A program made the translations under genes and the position numbers. Below the pieces are notes generated by a model that saw only the letters and a program-made list of their open reading frames with translations, ran no database searches and was not told the DNA's origin. From Acidobacteriaceae bacterium (GTDB lineage Bacteria; Acidobacteriota; Terriglobia; Terriglobales; Acidobacteriaceae), in contig JASIJX010000022.1 in the NCBI GenBank assembly GCA_030049955.1, forward strand, positions 1-32,481: 32,481 nt of DNA, read 5' to 3'. Positions 1 to 7,763 of this stretch are shown piece by piece. Numbering within the stretch: the first letter of the stretch is position 1; every line of letters begins with the position of its first letter.

Positions 1-532
1 CACGCACACGCTGAAGGTGCGCGTCACCGGGCTGAAGAATCCGGCTTCATCCGGATACAACGTGCCTGCCGACCGGATCGACATTGTGGGCGCCGGGTCC
101 GAAGTCGGGCAGGACATCTACAAGATCGTGAACGTCAAGAATGGCCTTGATCTTGAAGTCAACTCCGCGAGCCTTGCGGACGGCGGCACGGTCGACACAT
201 ACAAGGATGTTTCGGGAGCGAACAACGAACACTGGAACCTGATGGCAGTAGGCGATGGATCATACCGGATCGTCAACGTGAACAGCGGGCTCGATCTGGA
301 AGTGAGCGGCGCTAGCAAATCGAATGGCGGCACCGTGAACCAGTGGCAGGATAGCGGCTCCAGCGCAACCAAAGAACATTGGACGCTGCTGCCGATCTCC
401 GGCGGTTACCGGATTGTCAACGTGAATAGCGGACTCGATCTGGAACTAAATGGCACATCGGGTGTCGTTGACCAATGGCAGGACGTCTCCGGAGCGCCGA
501 ATGAGCACTGGATGTTGACGCTGACCAACTGA
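1..532 (+). CDS. Secreted carbohydrate-active protein, C-terminal fragment with ricin-type lectin repeats (5' end outside window)
   Basis: The reading frame is open from base 2, so the gene starts upstream of the window; an internal GTG at 17 is not a convincing start. The first ~28 residues (HTLKVRVTG, then ADRIDIV) resemble the end of a galactose-binding-like beta-sandwich of the kind found in glycoside hydrolases. Three consecutive repeats of about 45 residues follow, each with the pattern Y-x-IVNV-x-(S/N)GLDLE, a W or Y followed by a D, and EHW-x-L. This matches the ricin B-like (RicinB_lectin_2) carbohydrate-binding module. The third repeat is shorter in its middle. The likely role is polysaccharide or glycan binding by an extracellular enzyme whose catalytic part is not visible. 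The gene converges on the TPR gene downstream, with 76 bp between the stops. Confidence 0.8.
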   Translation, partial: THTLKVRVTGLKNPASSGYNVPADRIDIVGAGSEVGQDIYKIVNVKNGLDLEVNSASLADGGTVDTYKDVSGANNEHWNLMAVGDGSYRIVNVNSGLDLEVSGASKSNGGTVNQWQDSGSSATKEHWTLLPISGGYRIVNVNSGLDLELNGTSGVVDQWQDVSGAPNEHWMLTLTN

Positions 533-608
533 GCCGGCATTCCGCGATTTCGGTTCACGATCCCGCGGGGGCCTGCAAGGGATGCGGGCTCTGCCGCAAC
601 CCCATGTC

Positions 609-2009
609 TCACTGTGATTTTGTGAGGAACACGGTCATGGCCCGCACCTCTGTGTCCACGTGCTCCTTTTCCTGCAAGCTGTATTTCTGAAACAAGGCCA
701 GTTCTATTTTTCGATCGGAGTCTCGCCCCAGATGAGCATAGGCAATGGCCAATTGATAGTGCGCAGAGGCGAGTTCAGGTTCCAGTGCCGTGGCTTTCTC
801 CAGCATCTGTGCGCACTGCGGCCACTGCTTGCGCTCCGCCTCCAGAATTCCGAATTGATACCATGCGTCAGCCAGCTTAGGGTCTTTCACTGTTGCTCGC
901 CTCAACAATTCTTCCGCTTGGTCGAGCTCGGCAGGTGAATGCGGCCGCCCCAGAATTTGTCGGGCCGCATAGAACGCCGCGGACGCATTGCCGGGGTGTT
1001 GATTCGAGAAGGTCACCAAGGTATTGCAGTTCGCATTTTCTCCAGAGATTTCCCCGCAGGTGCGCCCCAGCATATCGGCATCAACGTTGTTGTCCGGATC
1101 TTTCTTGAGCAGCTCGTCAAACACTTTGGCTGCGTCTGCGAAGCGCTTGTTTCCATACAGCGCTATGCCAAGGACTAGCTTCATCCGTACACTCGCGGGG
1201 TATCGCTCCGCAGCGTAGGTCGCTGTTTTGGTCGCGGCATCCCACGTCCAATGGCGCAGAAATTCAACGCAGAGCGCGTAGAGATTGTCCTCGCTGGGAT
1301 TCATCTCCGCGGCCCTCTGATCGTGCTTGACCGCGGAAAGATAATTCCCGAGGCTCTCCTCGACTTCTCCGGCCAGGGATTCTGCCTGATCTGTCATTTG
1401 GTCTGCAGAAATCTGATCGAGAACCTTGGCGGCCTCCGCAGCCTGGTGATCCTGGCTGAGCGCGAGCGCCCAGTTGTAGAGCAGGCCGGGGTCGCCGTCG
1501 CCCAAAGCAGCGGCACGCGAAAATGCATGTGCCGCATCGGCTGGATCCTTGAGGAGCATGTAAGCCTGGCCAAGCGCAGAGAAGGTTTCGGCGTTTTGTG
1601 GGTCAAGACGCGCCGCAGCCGCGAGCTCTGTAGCCGCCTGGCGGGTGCGGCCGAGCTTCAGCCACGCAGTTCCCAGGTTGGCATGGTTCAGCGCCGACCC
1701 GGGCGCGTCTTTGCACGCCTGCTCCAGGTAGGGCAAGGCGCGCGCCATTTGCCCGTCTTCGGCGTAGATCAGGCCGAGCGCTTCGCTCGCCTGGTCATTC
1801 AATGGATAGCGCTGTGCCAGCCCCCGCAGCACCGGCTCGGCCTGCTGTGCTCTGCCGCTATCGACTTCTTGCAGAGCCTGCTGGAAAGCGGCTTGATCGG
1901 CTGAGGTCATCGCGCCCTGCTGCGCGCGAACAGCGGGGACTGCGATGGTAAGAACACACGCTGCGAGCAGCGCCGCGCAATGAGATCGAGCAGGGCAATA
2001 AGAGAGCAT
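609..2009 (-). CDS. Secreted TPR-repeat protein
   Basis: A 466-residue protein read from ATG 2009. Its N-terminus is a clear signal peptide: a short basic part (CPARSH), a hydrophobic stretch (AALLAACVLTIAVPAV) and a likely cleavage site ARA|QQ. The rest is helical TPR repeats: recurrent A-x(3)-L-G-x-A-Y/A patterns, and units ending in DP or NP such as RLDPQNAE, EMNPSEDN and KDPDNN. This suggests a periplasmic protein-interaction scaffold. It lies on the same strand just behind the TonB receptor gene, a pairing familiar in Acidobacteria, so a role beside that receptor is plausible but not shown. An alternative GTG start at 2030 has a well-placed GGAG 7 nt upstream, but that site sits in the 3' arm of the terminator hairpin (2026-2061). 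The TTG at 2045 is inside the hairpin and unlikely. No catalytic domain was recognised. Confidence 0.85.
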   Translation of the reverse strand: MLSYCPARSHCAALLAACVLTIAVPAVRAQQGAMTSADQAAFQQALQEVDSGRAQQAEPVLRGLAQRYPLNDQASEALGLIYAEDGQMARALPYLEQACKDAPGSALNHANLGTAWLKLGRTRQAATELAAAARLDPQNAETFSALGQAYMLLKDPADAAHAFSRAAALGDGDPGLLYNWALALSQDHQAAEAAKVLDQISADQMTDQAESLAGEVEESLGNYLSAVKHDQRAAEMNPSEDNLYALCVEFLRHWTWDAATKTATYAAERYPASVRMKLVLGIALYGNKRFADAAKVFDELLKKDPDNNVDADMLGRTCGEISGENANCNTLVTFSNQHPGNASAAFYAARQILGRPHSPAELDQAEELLRRATVKDPKLADAWYQFGILEAERKQWPQCAQMLEKATALEPELASAHYQLAIAYAHLGRDSDRKIELALFQKYSLQEKEHVDTEVRAMTVFLTKSQ

Positions 2010-2025
2010 AGTAGGCTGCAAACGA

Positions 2026-2061
2026 AACACGCCGGAACTCCTCAAGGAGCTCCGGCGTGTT
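2026..2061 (-). terminator. Strong hairpin terminator after the TonB receptor gene
   Basis: On the minus strand, 25 nt after the receptor stop codon, the two arms AACACGCCGGAGCTCC and GGAGTTCCGGCGTGTT pair into a 16-bp stem with one G-U wobble and a UUGA tetraloop. The T-rich run TTTCGTTT follows. This fits a rho-independent terminator. The GGAG of the 3' arm is also positioned as a ribosome-binding site for a possible GTG start (2030) of the next gene. Confidence 0.75.
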
Positions 2062-2086
2062 GATGTTACCGGGTTAGAGCTGCTTC

Positions 2087-5000
2087 CTAGAAGTAATACT
2101 TCAATGCTAACTGCAGGAAGCGGCTGTTGGGTGTGAATTGGCCCATATTGTGCGTGCTGGTGATCTGCCCGCCGTTGGAGTTGACGTTATTGGCGCTTGG
2201 AGTATTCAGGGCCGGGCTGTTGAACAGGTTGAAGGCATCGGCGCGGAAGTCAAGGTGCTGTTCGTGGAAAGTCGTGAAGCTCTTGAACAGCGACATGTTA
2301 ATGCGGTTGTAGCCAGGCCCGTAGAGCTGGTTCCGAGCCGGTCCAAGGTAAGGAAGCACTGCCCCGGGCGTGTCGAGCGGCGTGCCGGTTGGGTTCGACG
2401 AGGTTTGCGTATTGGCAATGTCGCTGCCCGGCAACGGGTTGGAGAAGGCGCACGGGTTGTACCAGTTCGTGATGTTTTTCGTGCTGGTGGCGCAGCTGAT
2501 GCTGGAGTTAGTGGAATTCGGCGAGCCACCCGCCGCATAAGGATTACCCGTAACGTAAGCGTGCCGGGCGTTGGCTCCATTCGCACCGCTGTTGTTCGGA
2601 TTGATGCTGAAGGGAAGACCGGTCTGGGTGGTAAAGACCAGGTCGGTCGACCAGCCGCCAATCACTCCGTTTACGATCCCGCCCTGGTTGAGGTATTTCT
2701 TTCCTCTGCCGAAGGGAAGGTCGTACTGTCCGTTGAGAGAAGCCCGTTGACGCACATCCCAGTCGGAGTTCGCATACTCGATGCCCATGGGCAGTACCAG
2801 CGGCGAGCGGTAAAGGTTCCCACCGCCATTCAGCGGCGTCTCCGTATCGTCAAAGGCGTGCCCCCAGGTGTAATCGGCCACGAACGAGAGTCCGTTCGTA
2901 TATTGCTTCTGCAAGGTCGTTTGCAGCGCGTTATAGCTGCTGACGCCCTCGTGCATGTCGAACTGCGAGCCGCTGAAGTCTGGGAACGGCCGGATAAGGT
3001 TTGCGTTATCGTTCGGACCAACCAGCCCGTCAGGAGCATTCTGGTCCGGGAAACCCTCGATGTGCCTGGAGTTGTTGCCCACGTAGCCCACCGTCCAGCT
3101 CATGGTGTTCGAGAACGCATACTGGAGCGAAAAGTTCCACTGCTGTGTGTATGGGGTTTTGTATTGCGCCTGCGCGCCCACCAGTCCCGGCGTGGACGGA
3201 TTCGGATCATTGGCCAGCCCATTGTTCCAGCCGGGCTGTGTCGAAAAGCCCTGCGCCAAATTGATCCCGTAGGTCTGCCCGATGCTCTCGCAGTTGTTGG
3301 TTAGGCACGCCGGCCGTTTGAAGTTCACCGTGTATTGGAAGGGATAGTTGTAGCCCAGATTGGGCGCGCCGCCAATGCTCTCCAATCCGCCGAAGAACAG
3401 GCCGAAGCCGGCGCGTGCCACCAACTTGTTGGTCACGGTGTAATCAAGACCGACGCGTGGAGCAAACTGCGTGTACTGGGGCTGCACCAGCGAGCGAGTC
3501 CCCGTGTACTCCAGGTTGATGTGGTCCTTGGCCAGCAGGTTCAGGAAGCCAGGAGCCAGATATGTGTTTTTCTGGCTGGCGGCCAGCACAAAGTTCGATG
3601 TACCGGCTCCGGGTGCGATGGACGTCGGATACCACAGCGACTGGTGATCGTGACGTTCCTCGACGGGCTGGAAGTTCTCGTACCGCAGACCAACGTTCAG
3701 CGTGAGCTTGGGCATGACTCTCCACTGGTCCTGGACGTAGGCGGCGCGGTACCAGCGGACGTTATCAATGTTGAAAAACGCGGTCAGCTCGGCATTGTCG
3801 ATCGAGCCGGGCGCGGATCCAACGGGCGCTCCCGCAGGCGTGTCGTTGTCTGCGAGAAAGTCGGCAGCGCCGAAGCCGGTATTGCTCACGCTGGGGTTGC
3901 TGGTATAGAAACCGCTGAAGTCGTAGTAGCCGTGCGGCGCGATCGGTGCCGTGGTGGCTACGCGGACATGCTGGTAGTCAACACCCATCTTGATGGTGTG
4001 CCGGCCCTTCACTTTGGTTACGTTGTCGAGGAACTGGAACACGTTCTCGTACTCGATGGCCGGATACCACTGCGGGCCGCCAATGCCGCTGAGGCCGCTG
4101 ATGGCTGTGTTCGGCAATCCTCCATTGCCGGGCGAATAGGGAATGCCGCCCAGCCCTTCCTGAGCCGAGACGTTGGTGTTGGCGCTCAACGGCACCCATT
4201 GCGGATGGCCCCAGTTGTATCCAAAGCGGAACTCGTTAATGAGCGTTGGAGTGAAGGTGTGCGTGTAGCTGAGCGCATAGTTCTCGCCCATGTTCACGTT
4301 GGAGCCGTCGCTGCCATAACCGCCGCCGTCGAGGATGGTGCCGAGAGGCGGGTTGTAAGTTCCGCGTTCGTTGTAATAGCTCATGCGGAAGAAGGCCTGG
4401 TCCTTCGCGGTCGGGTTCCAGTCGATGCGCCCATCCCAGGAGACGGCGTTGTCGCCAGTGCTGGTGTTGACGACGTAGTTGTTAGAGGTCAGGCCCGTGG
4501 GACCGTTGTTAGGCTGCGGATACAGGTTGAGAATGTTCTCCGCCACCTTGTCGATCTCGCCTGGACAGAACTTCTGCGTGACCCCCGGAGTGTTATTGCC
4601 GCACGGCGCGCCCAGCGGCGTGGCTCCGCCCGAGCCCGGCTCATAAAGCGTTGTGACGTGGCCGTTGAGTGTCGGATTGCTGCTCAGCAATTCGCTGAAG
4701 TCGCCCGTCCGCATCAGCGCCGTGGGAACCGTGTAAGTGCCGTTCGTCGGAGATATGATGCGGAGGACCTCAAGATCTCCGAACCAGAACAGCTTGTCCT
4801 TGAGGAAAGGACCGCCCAGCGTCGCGCCAAACTGGTTTTGGTGGTACGGAGGTACTTGCCCCGGCGTGCAGACACTGCCGTTGCAGGTCCGGTTGAAGAA
4901 GTCGCGGGCTACGCCGAGGTCGTTGTTACGAACGTATTCCCACATGTCGCCGTGGAGCTCGTTGGTGCCGCTTTTGATGGCCGCGTTCACCACCGCGCCC

Positions 5001-5749
5001 GCCGAGTGCCCGAATTCCGCATCGTAATCGCTGGTCTGCACCTTGAACTCAGCCAGCGCGTCCGGTGGAGGCTTCACAACAAAGCTGGCGCCATTCAGGA
5101 AATCCACCTGGTTGCTGTTGTTGTCTACACCGTCAAGGATGAAGTTGTTCTGCTCGGCGCGCAGGCCGTTGGCGTTGAAGTCGCCACGCCCCTGTCCGCG
5201 CGAGCCGTTGGCCTCTGTCACGCCCGCAGCTAGTTGCGCGATAAAGACATAGTTGCGCAGCGCAAGAGGTGTGTCATTAATCACCTGCGAGCTGACTACC
5301 TGGCCAGTGGAAGCATCTTCCTTTTGCAGCAACTCTGCGGCCGTAGCCTGAACAGTAACCGACTGCGTCACATTGCCGGGATTTAGCGTGAAATCCACCG
5401 TCAGGGTCTGGTTGACATCCAGGGTGAGATCGGTATGCGTGACCGACTCAAATCCGGGCATCGTGATTGCTACCGAATACCGCCCGATCTTGACCGGCGA
5501 AAAAACGTAAATTCCTGCATTGTTGGTCGTTCCCTGCAATACAAACCCGGTATCTAGTTGTGTCAACGTGACTTTGGCGCCGGGAACCACGGCTCCTTGC
5601 GTGTCAGTTGCCGTGCCGGTGATAGTACCCTGGTCAACCTGGGCTCTAAGATGGCGTCCTCCACATAAAAGCGCGACAATCGCGACCATGAGGAGGAGTT
5701 GCCTTGAGCGGTTGACCGCTCTCGTTGCCAGATTCAGCCTCCCAAACAT
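2087..5749 (-). CDS. Oar-like TonB-dependent outer-membrane receptor with N-terminal carboxypeptidase-regulatory domain
   Basis: A 1220-residue outer-membrane transporter. A signal peptide covers residues 1-36 (hydrophobic LLLMVAIVALLCGG, cleavage HLRA|Q). A carboxypeptidase-regulatory-like domain follows at about 38-125 (GTITGTATDTQGAVVPGA, then GIYVFSPVKIGRYSV). The plug domain is at about 130-290 (LRAEQNNFILDGVDNN, SAGAVVNAAIKSGTNELHG). The remainder is a large beta-barrel rich in aromatic alternation, ending LALKYYF with the C-terminal Phe typical of barrel proteins. Members of this group carry out TonB-powered uptake of large substrates, presumed to be oligosaccharides or peptides; the substrate cannot be read here. 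The ATG has a good AAAGGAG 7 nt upstream. A LacI-type operator-like motif (5771-5788) and an A-tract-rich promoter lie upstream. It is transcribed divergently from the CRTAC1 gene at 6072. Confidence 0.93.
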   Translation of the reverse strand: MFGRLNLATRAVNRSRQLLLMVAIVALLCGGRHLRAQVDQGTITGTATDTQGAVVPGAKVTLTQLDTGFVLQGTTNNAGIYVFSPVKIGRYSVAITMPGFESVTHTDLTLDVNQTLTVDFTLNPGNVTQSVTVQATAAELLQKEDASTGQVVSSQVINDTPLALRNYVFIAQLAAGVTEANGSRGQGRGDFNANGLRAEQNNFILDGVDNNSNQVDFLNGASFVVKPPPDALAEFKVQTSDYDAEFGHSAGAVVNAAIKSGTNELHGDMWEYVRNNDLGVARDFFNRTCNGSVCTPGQVPPYHQNQFGATLGGPFLKDKLFWFGDLEVLRIISPTNGTYTVPTALMRTGDFSELLSSNPTLNGHVTTLYEPGSGGATPLGAPCGNNTPGVTQKFCPGEIDKVAENILNLYPQPNNGPTGLTSNNYVVNTSTGDNAVSWDGRIDWNPTAKDQAFFRMSYYNERGTYNPPLGTILDGGGYGSDGSNVNMGENYALSYTHTFTPTLINEFRFGYNWGHPQWVPLSANTNVSAQEGLGGIPYSPGNGGLPNTAISGLSGIGGPQWYPAIEYENVFQFLDNVTKVKGRHTIKMGVDYQHVRVATTAPIAPHGYYDFSGFYTSNPSVSNTGFGAADFLADNDTPAGAPVGSAPGSIDNAELTAFFNIDNVRWYRAAYVQDQWRVMPKLTLNVGLRYENFQPVEERHDHQSLWYPTSIAPGAGTSNFVLAASQKNTYLAPGFLNLLAKDHINLEYTGTRSLVQPQYTQFAPRVGLDYTVTNKLVARAGFGLFFGGLESIGGAPNLGYNYPFQYTVNFKRPACLTNNCESIGQTYGINLAQGFSTQPGWNNGLANDPNPSTPGLVGAQAQYKTPYTQQWNFSLQYAFSNTMSWTVGYVGNNSRHIEGFPDQNAPDGLVGPNDNANLIRPFPDFSGSQFDMHEGVSSYNALQTTLQKQYTNGLSFVADYTWGHAFDDTETPLNGGGNLYRSPLVLPMGIEYANSDWDVRQRASLNGQYDLPFGRGKKYLNQGGIVNGVIGGWSTDLVFTTQTGLPFSINPNNSGANGANARHAYVTGNPYAAGGSPNSTNSSISCATSTKNITNWYNPCAFSNPLPGSDIANTQTSSNPTGTPLDTPGAVLPYLGPARNQLYGPGYNRINMSLFKSFTTFHEQHLDFRADAFNLFNSPALNTPSANNVNSNGGQITSTHNMGQFTPNSRFLQLALKYYF

Positions 5750-5770
5750 AACGGAACTCCTTTCGGTTAT

Positions 5771-5788
5771 TTAACGTTAACGTACACG
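5771..5788 (-). promoter_or_regulatory. Putative LacI-family operator upstream of the TonB receptor
   Basis: On the minus strand this reads CGTGTACGTTAACGTTAA. It contains the perfect palindrome TTAACGTTAA with a central CG, the hallmark of LacI/GalR-family operators. It matches the site at 15132-15149 in 17 of 18 bases. It lies between the predicted promoter and the receptor start codon, where a bound repressor could act as a roadblock. Operator function is inferred from the palindrome and its recurrence. Confidence 0.6.
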
Positions 5789-5830
5789 TCTTTCGATCAT
5801 GAAAACGTCTTCTTTAATGACTCAAAGCAT

Positions 5831-5858
5831 TTTGTAGGCGTCAATACAGACCTGTCAA
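5831..5858 (-). promoter_or_regulatory. Predicted sigma70-type promoter of the TonB receptor gene
   Basis: On the minus strand a consensus TTGACA (-35, 5853-5858) is followed after 16 bp by TACAAA (-10, 5831-5836). Directly upstream of the -35 lie two tandem A-tracts (5865-5886) that resemble an UP element. Predicted from sequence only. Confidence 0.5.
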
Positions 5859-5864
5859 GCTGAA

Positions 5865-5886
5865 TTTTTTTATTCTTTTTTTATTC
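5865..5886 (-). repeat. Two tandem 11-bp A-tract units (UP-element-like)
   Basis: The plus-strand 11-mer TTTTTTTATTC occurs twice back to back. On the minus strand these are two seven-A tracts spaced 11 bp apart, about one helical turn, just upstream of the predicted -35 of the receptor gene. Phased A-tracts bend DNA and can contact the RNA polymerase alpha subunit. Confidence 0.6.
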
Positions 5887-6071
5887 TGATCCGTTTGGGA
5901 ATCTGTTCACGAACGACCTGCCAGGAGAGACACAGTCACGCATCCTGGGACGCTCGGTCCGCACGGCTGAGACCCACCGCCTGCGTTCCACCTTTACAAC
6001 CGCCCAATCCCGAATCCGGCTCAGGCGATATTCTTGCCAGGGCGTTCAAAACACACCTGACGGAGCTAACC

Positions 6072-7745
6072 ATGGTCCTGACCCGAAACCTGCCACGGCG
6101 CAGATTCCTGCGCAACACCGCGGCTCTTCTGGGATCGGCGATCATCGGTCCTGCTATGGCGTGGCCTGCTGACGATGCGCCCATTCGCATGGTCAATGGC
6201 GCTTCCGGCAGCGGGTTGGATTTTGCTTTGCGCAACGGCGCAACCGGCCGCAAGTACCAGGTGGAGACGATGCCGGGCGGGCTGGCCGTGATCGACTTCG
6301 ACGGAGACGGTTGGCCTGACATTTTCTGCACCAACGGCGCAGCACTTCCGTCGCTGGCGAAATCCGGACCCGAATACTGGAACCGGCTCTATCGCAATAA
6401 CCGCGACGGCACCTTCACGGATGTCACCACTGTGGCCGGGTTGCAGGGAACCGGATACGACATTGGCGTGGCAGTGGGCGACTATGACAATGACGGCCAT
6501 CAGGACATTCTTGTCCTGGGCGTGCATGGAAACACGCTCTACCACAACAACGGAAATGGTACCTTTACGGACGTGACGCGGCAGGCGGGTCTTGCTGGCC
6601 AAAACGCCGCGGGGCATTCATTGTGGTCGGTCGCCGCAGCGTGGATCGACTACGACAACGATGGCCGCCTCGATCTTTTCATCTCGAATTACGTTGACTG
6701 GATGGCAGGAGCGGATCCCGTTTGCGGCGGTCTCGGCACGCAAGCCCGCAGCTATTGCCATCCCGACATGTACCAGCCTGAGCCCATGCAGCTTTTTCAC
6801 AATAATGGCGATGGCACGTTTACCGAAGTGAAGGACAGGAACGTGTTCCCGCTGCTCACCGGCAAGGGCATGGGTATCGCTGTTGCCGATTTTTGCGGCA
6901 ACGGCAGAGCGGGCCTTTTTATTGCCAACGACAACGCTCCCAATTTGCTGCTCAGGAGCCGCGGGCGCGGCCTGGAAGAAATCGGTCTCGATGCCGGCGT
7001 GGCGTATAACACTGATGGCCGTAGCATCTCCGGTATGGGAGCGGACTTTGGCGACATCGATGGAGACGGCCGCCCCGACATCGTCGTCACCGGCCTTAAG
7101 AACGAAGGCTGGGAGCTTTTTCTCAACCAGGGGAAAGGATCCTTTGTTGACGGCAGCGCACAGTCCGGGATTCTGGCGTTGAGCCGTTCCAGCAGCGGGT
7201 GGGGCTGCGGGCTGATCGATCTGGACAACGACGGTTGGCTGGACTGGTTCGCTGCCGGCGGCGGCCTGGATACAGACGATCAGCAGTGCAACCGGATCTT
7301 TCGCAATACAGGCGGCCGCTTTGCCGACGTCACGGAGAGCGTCGGCCCGCAGTTTCAGGTTCCGCGCCTGCATCGTGGGGCTGTTTTCGCAGACTTCGAT
7401 CGGGACGGCAGGATCGATGCCGCAGTGACCGCGCTCAATGCACCGATTGAATTATGGTGGAACCGCAGCCCGGTGCGACATTGGCTGCAGTTGCGGCTGG
7501 AAGGCGTCAAGAGCAATCGTTCCGCCATAGGCGCACGCGTGCAATGCACAACGGAGCATCGTACTCAGTTCCAGTGGGTGCGCAGCAGCGTCGGATACGC
7601 CTCGAGCAGCGATCTCACCGTCCACTTTGGGTTGGGCGAGGCGACCAGCGCAGTGCTCGAAGTGCAATGGCCATCGGGCGCCGTGCAGAAGGTGGGCAAA
7701 GTGACAGCCGACCAGTTGCTCCATTTAAAGGAACCCTCGGCCTGA
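6072..7745 (+). CDS. Tat-exported CRTAC1-type protein with FG-GAP/VCBS repeats and C-terminal ASPIC/UnbV domain
   Basis: A 557-residue protein. The ATG at 6072 has GGAG 7 nt upstream and starts a twin-arginine-type signal (RRRFLR at residues 9-14, then AALLGSAIIGPAMA), so export through Tat is likely. Residues ~60-470 carry repeated calcium-loop-like motifs of FG-GAP/VCBS blades, for example DFDGDGWPD, DYDNDGHQD, DYDNDGRLD, DIDGDGRPD and DLDNDGWLD. These predict a beta-propeller. The last ~80 residues match ASPIC/UnbV (SAIGARV, SVGYASSSDLTVHFGLG, VQWPSGAVQKV). Such proteins are thought to bind ligands or partners outside the cytoplasm; no enzymatic activity is established. It is divergent from the TonB receptor and may share control from the intergenic region. 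Its stop lies 18 bp from the stop of the converging amidase gene. Confidence 0.9.
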   Translation: MVLTRNLPRRRFLRNTAALLGSAIIGPAMAWPADDAPIRMVNGASGSGLDFALRNGATGRKYQVETMPGGLAVIDFDGDGWPDIFCTNGAALPSLAKSGPEYWNRLYRNNRDGTFTDVTTVAGLQGTGYDIGVAVGDYDNDGHQDILVLGVHGNTLYHNNGNGTFTDVTRQAGLAGQNAAGHSLWSVAAAWIDYDNDGRLDLFISNYVDWMAGADPVCGGLGTQARSYCHPDMYQPEPMQLFHNNGDGTFTEVKDRNVFPLLTGKGMGIAVADFCGNGRAGLFIANDNAPNLLLRSRGRGLEEIGLDAGVAYNTDGRSISGMGADFGDIDGDGRPDIVVTGLKNEGWELFLNQGKGSFVDGSAQSGILALSRSSSGWGCGLIDLDNDGWLDWFAAGGGLDTDDQQCNRIFRNTGGRFADVTESVGPQFQVPRLHRGAVFADFDRDGRIDAAVTALNAPIELWWNRSPVRHWLQLRLEGVKSNRSAIGARVQCTTEHRTQFQWVRSSVGYASSSDLTVHFGLGEATSAVLEVQWPSGAVQKVGKVTADQLLHLKEPSA

Positions 7746-7763
7746 TTTCCTCGCAACGTCAGA

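Larger units (their letters stand above)
5750..6071. other. Divergent intergenic region between the TonB receptor and CRTAC1 genes
   Basis: 322 bp without a credible gene. An open frame from 5895 joins the CRTAC1 ORF, but it lacks a signal peptide or ribosome-binding site at that start. The left half holds the receptor's ribosome-binding site, an operator-like palindrome, a predicted minus-strand promoter and two phased A-tracts. The right half is ordinary GC-rich sequence; I could not find a convincing plus-strand promoter for the CRTAC1 gene in it. Confidence 0.6.

Noticed and set aside
2138..3304. 388-codon plus-strand frame opposite the receptor C-terminus
   Set aside because: Same reason: low-complexity Val/Arg-rich translation with no recognisable motif.
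3335..5233. Long plus-strand open frame of 632 codons opposite the TonB receptor gene
   Set aside because: Antisense shadow of a strongly supported gene in GC-rich DNA; no signal, domain or ribosome-binding site.
7746..7763. Bidirectional terminator between the converging CRTAC1 and amidase genes
   Set aside because: The 18-bp gap holds no stem-loop.
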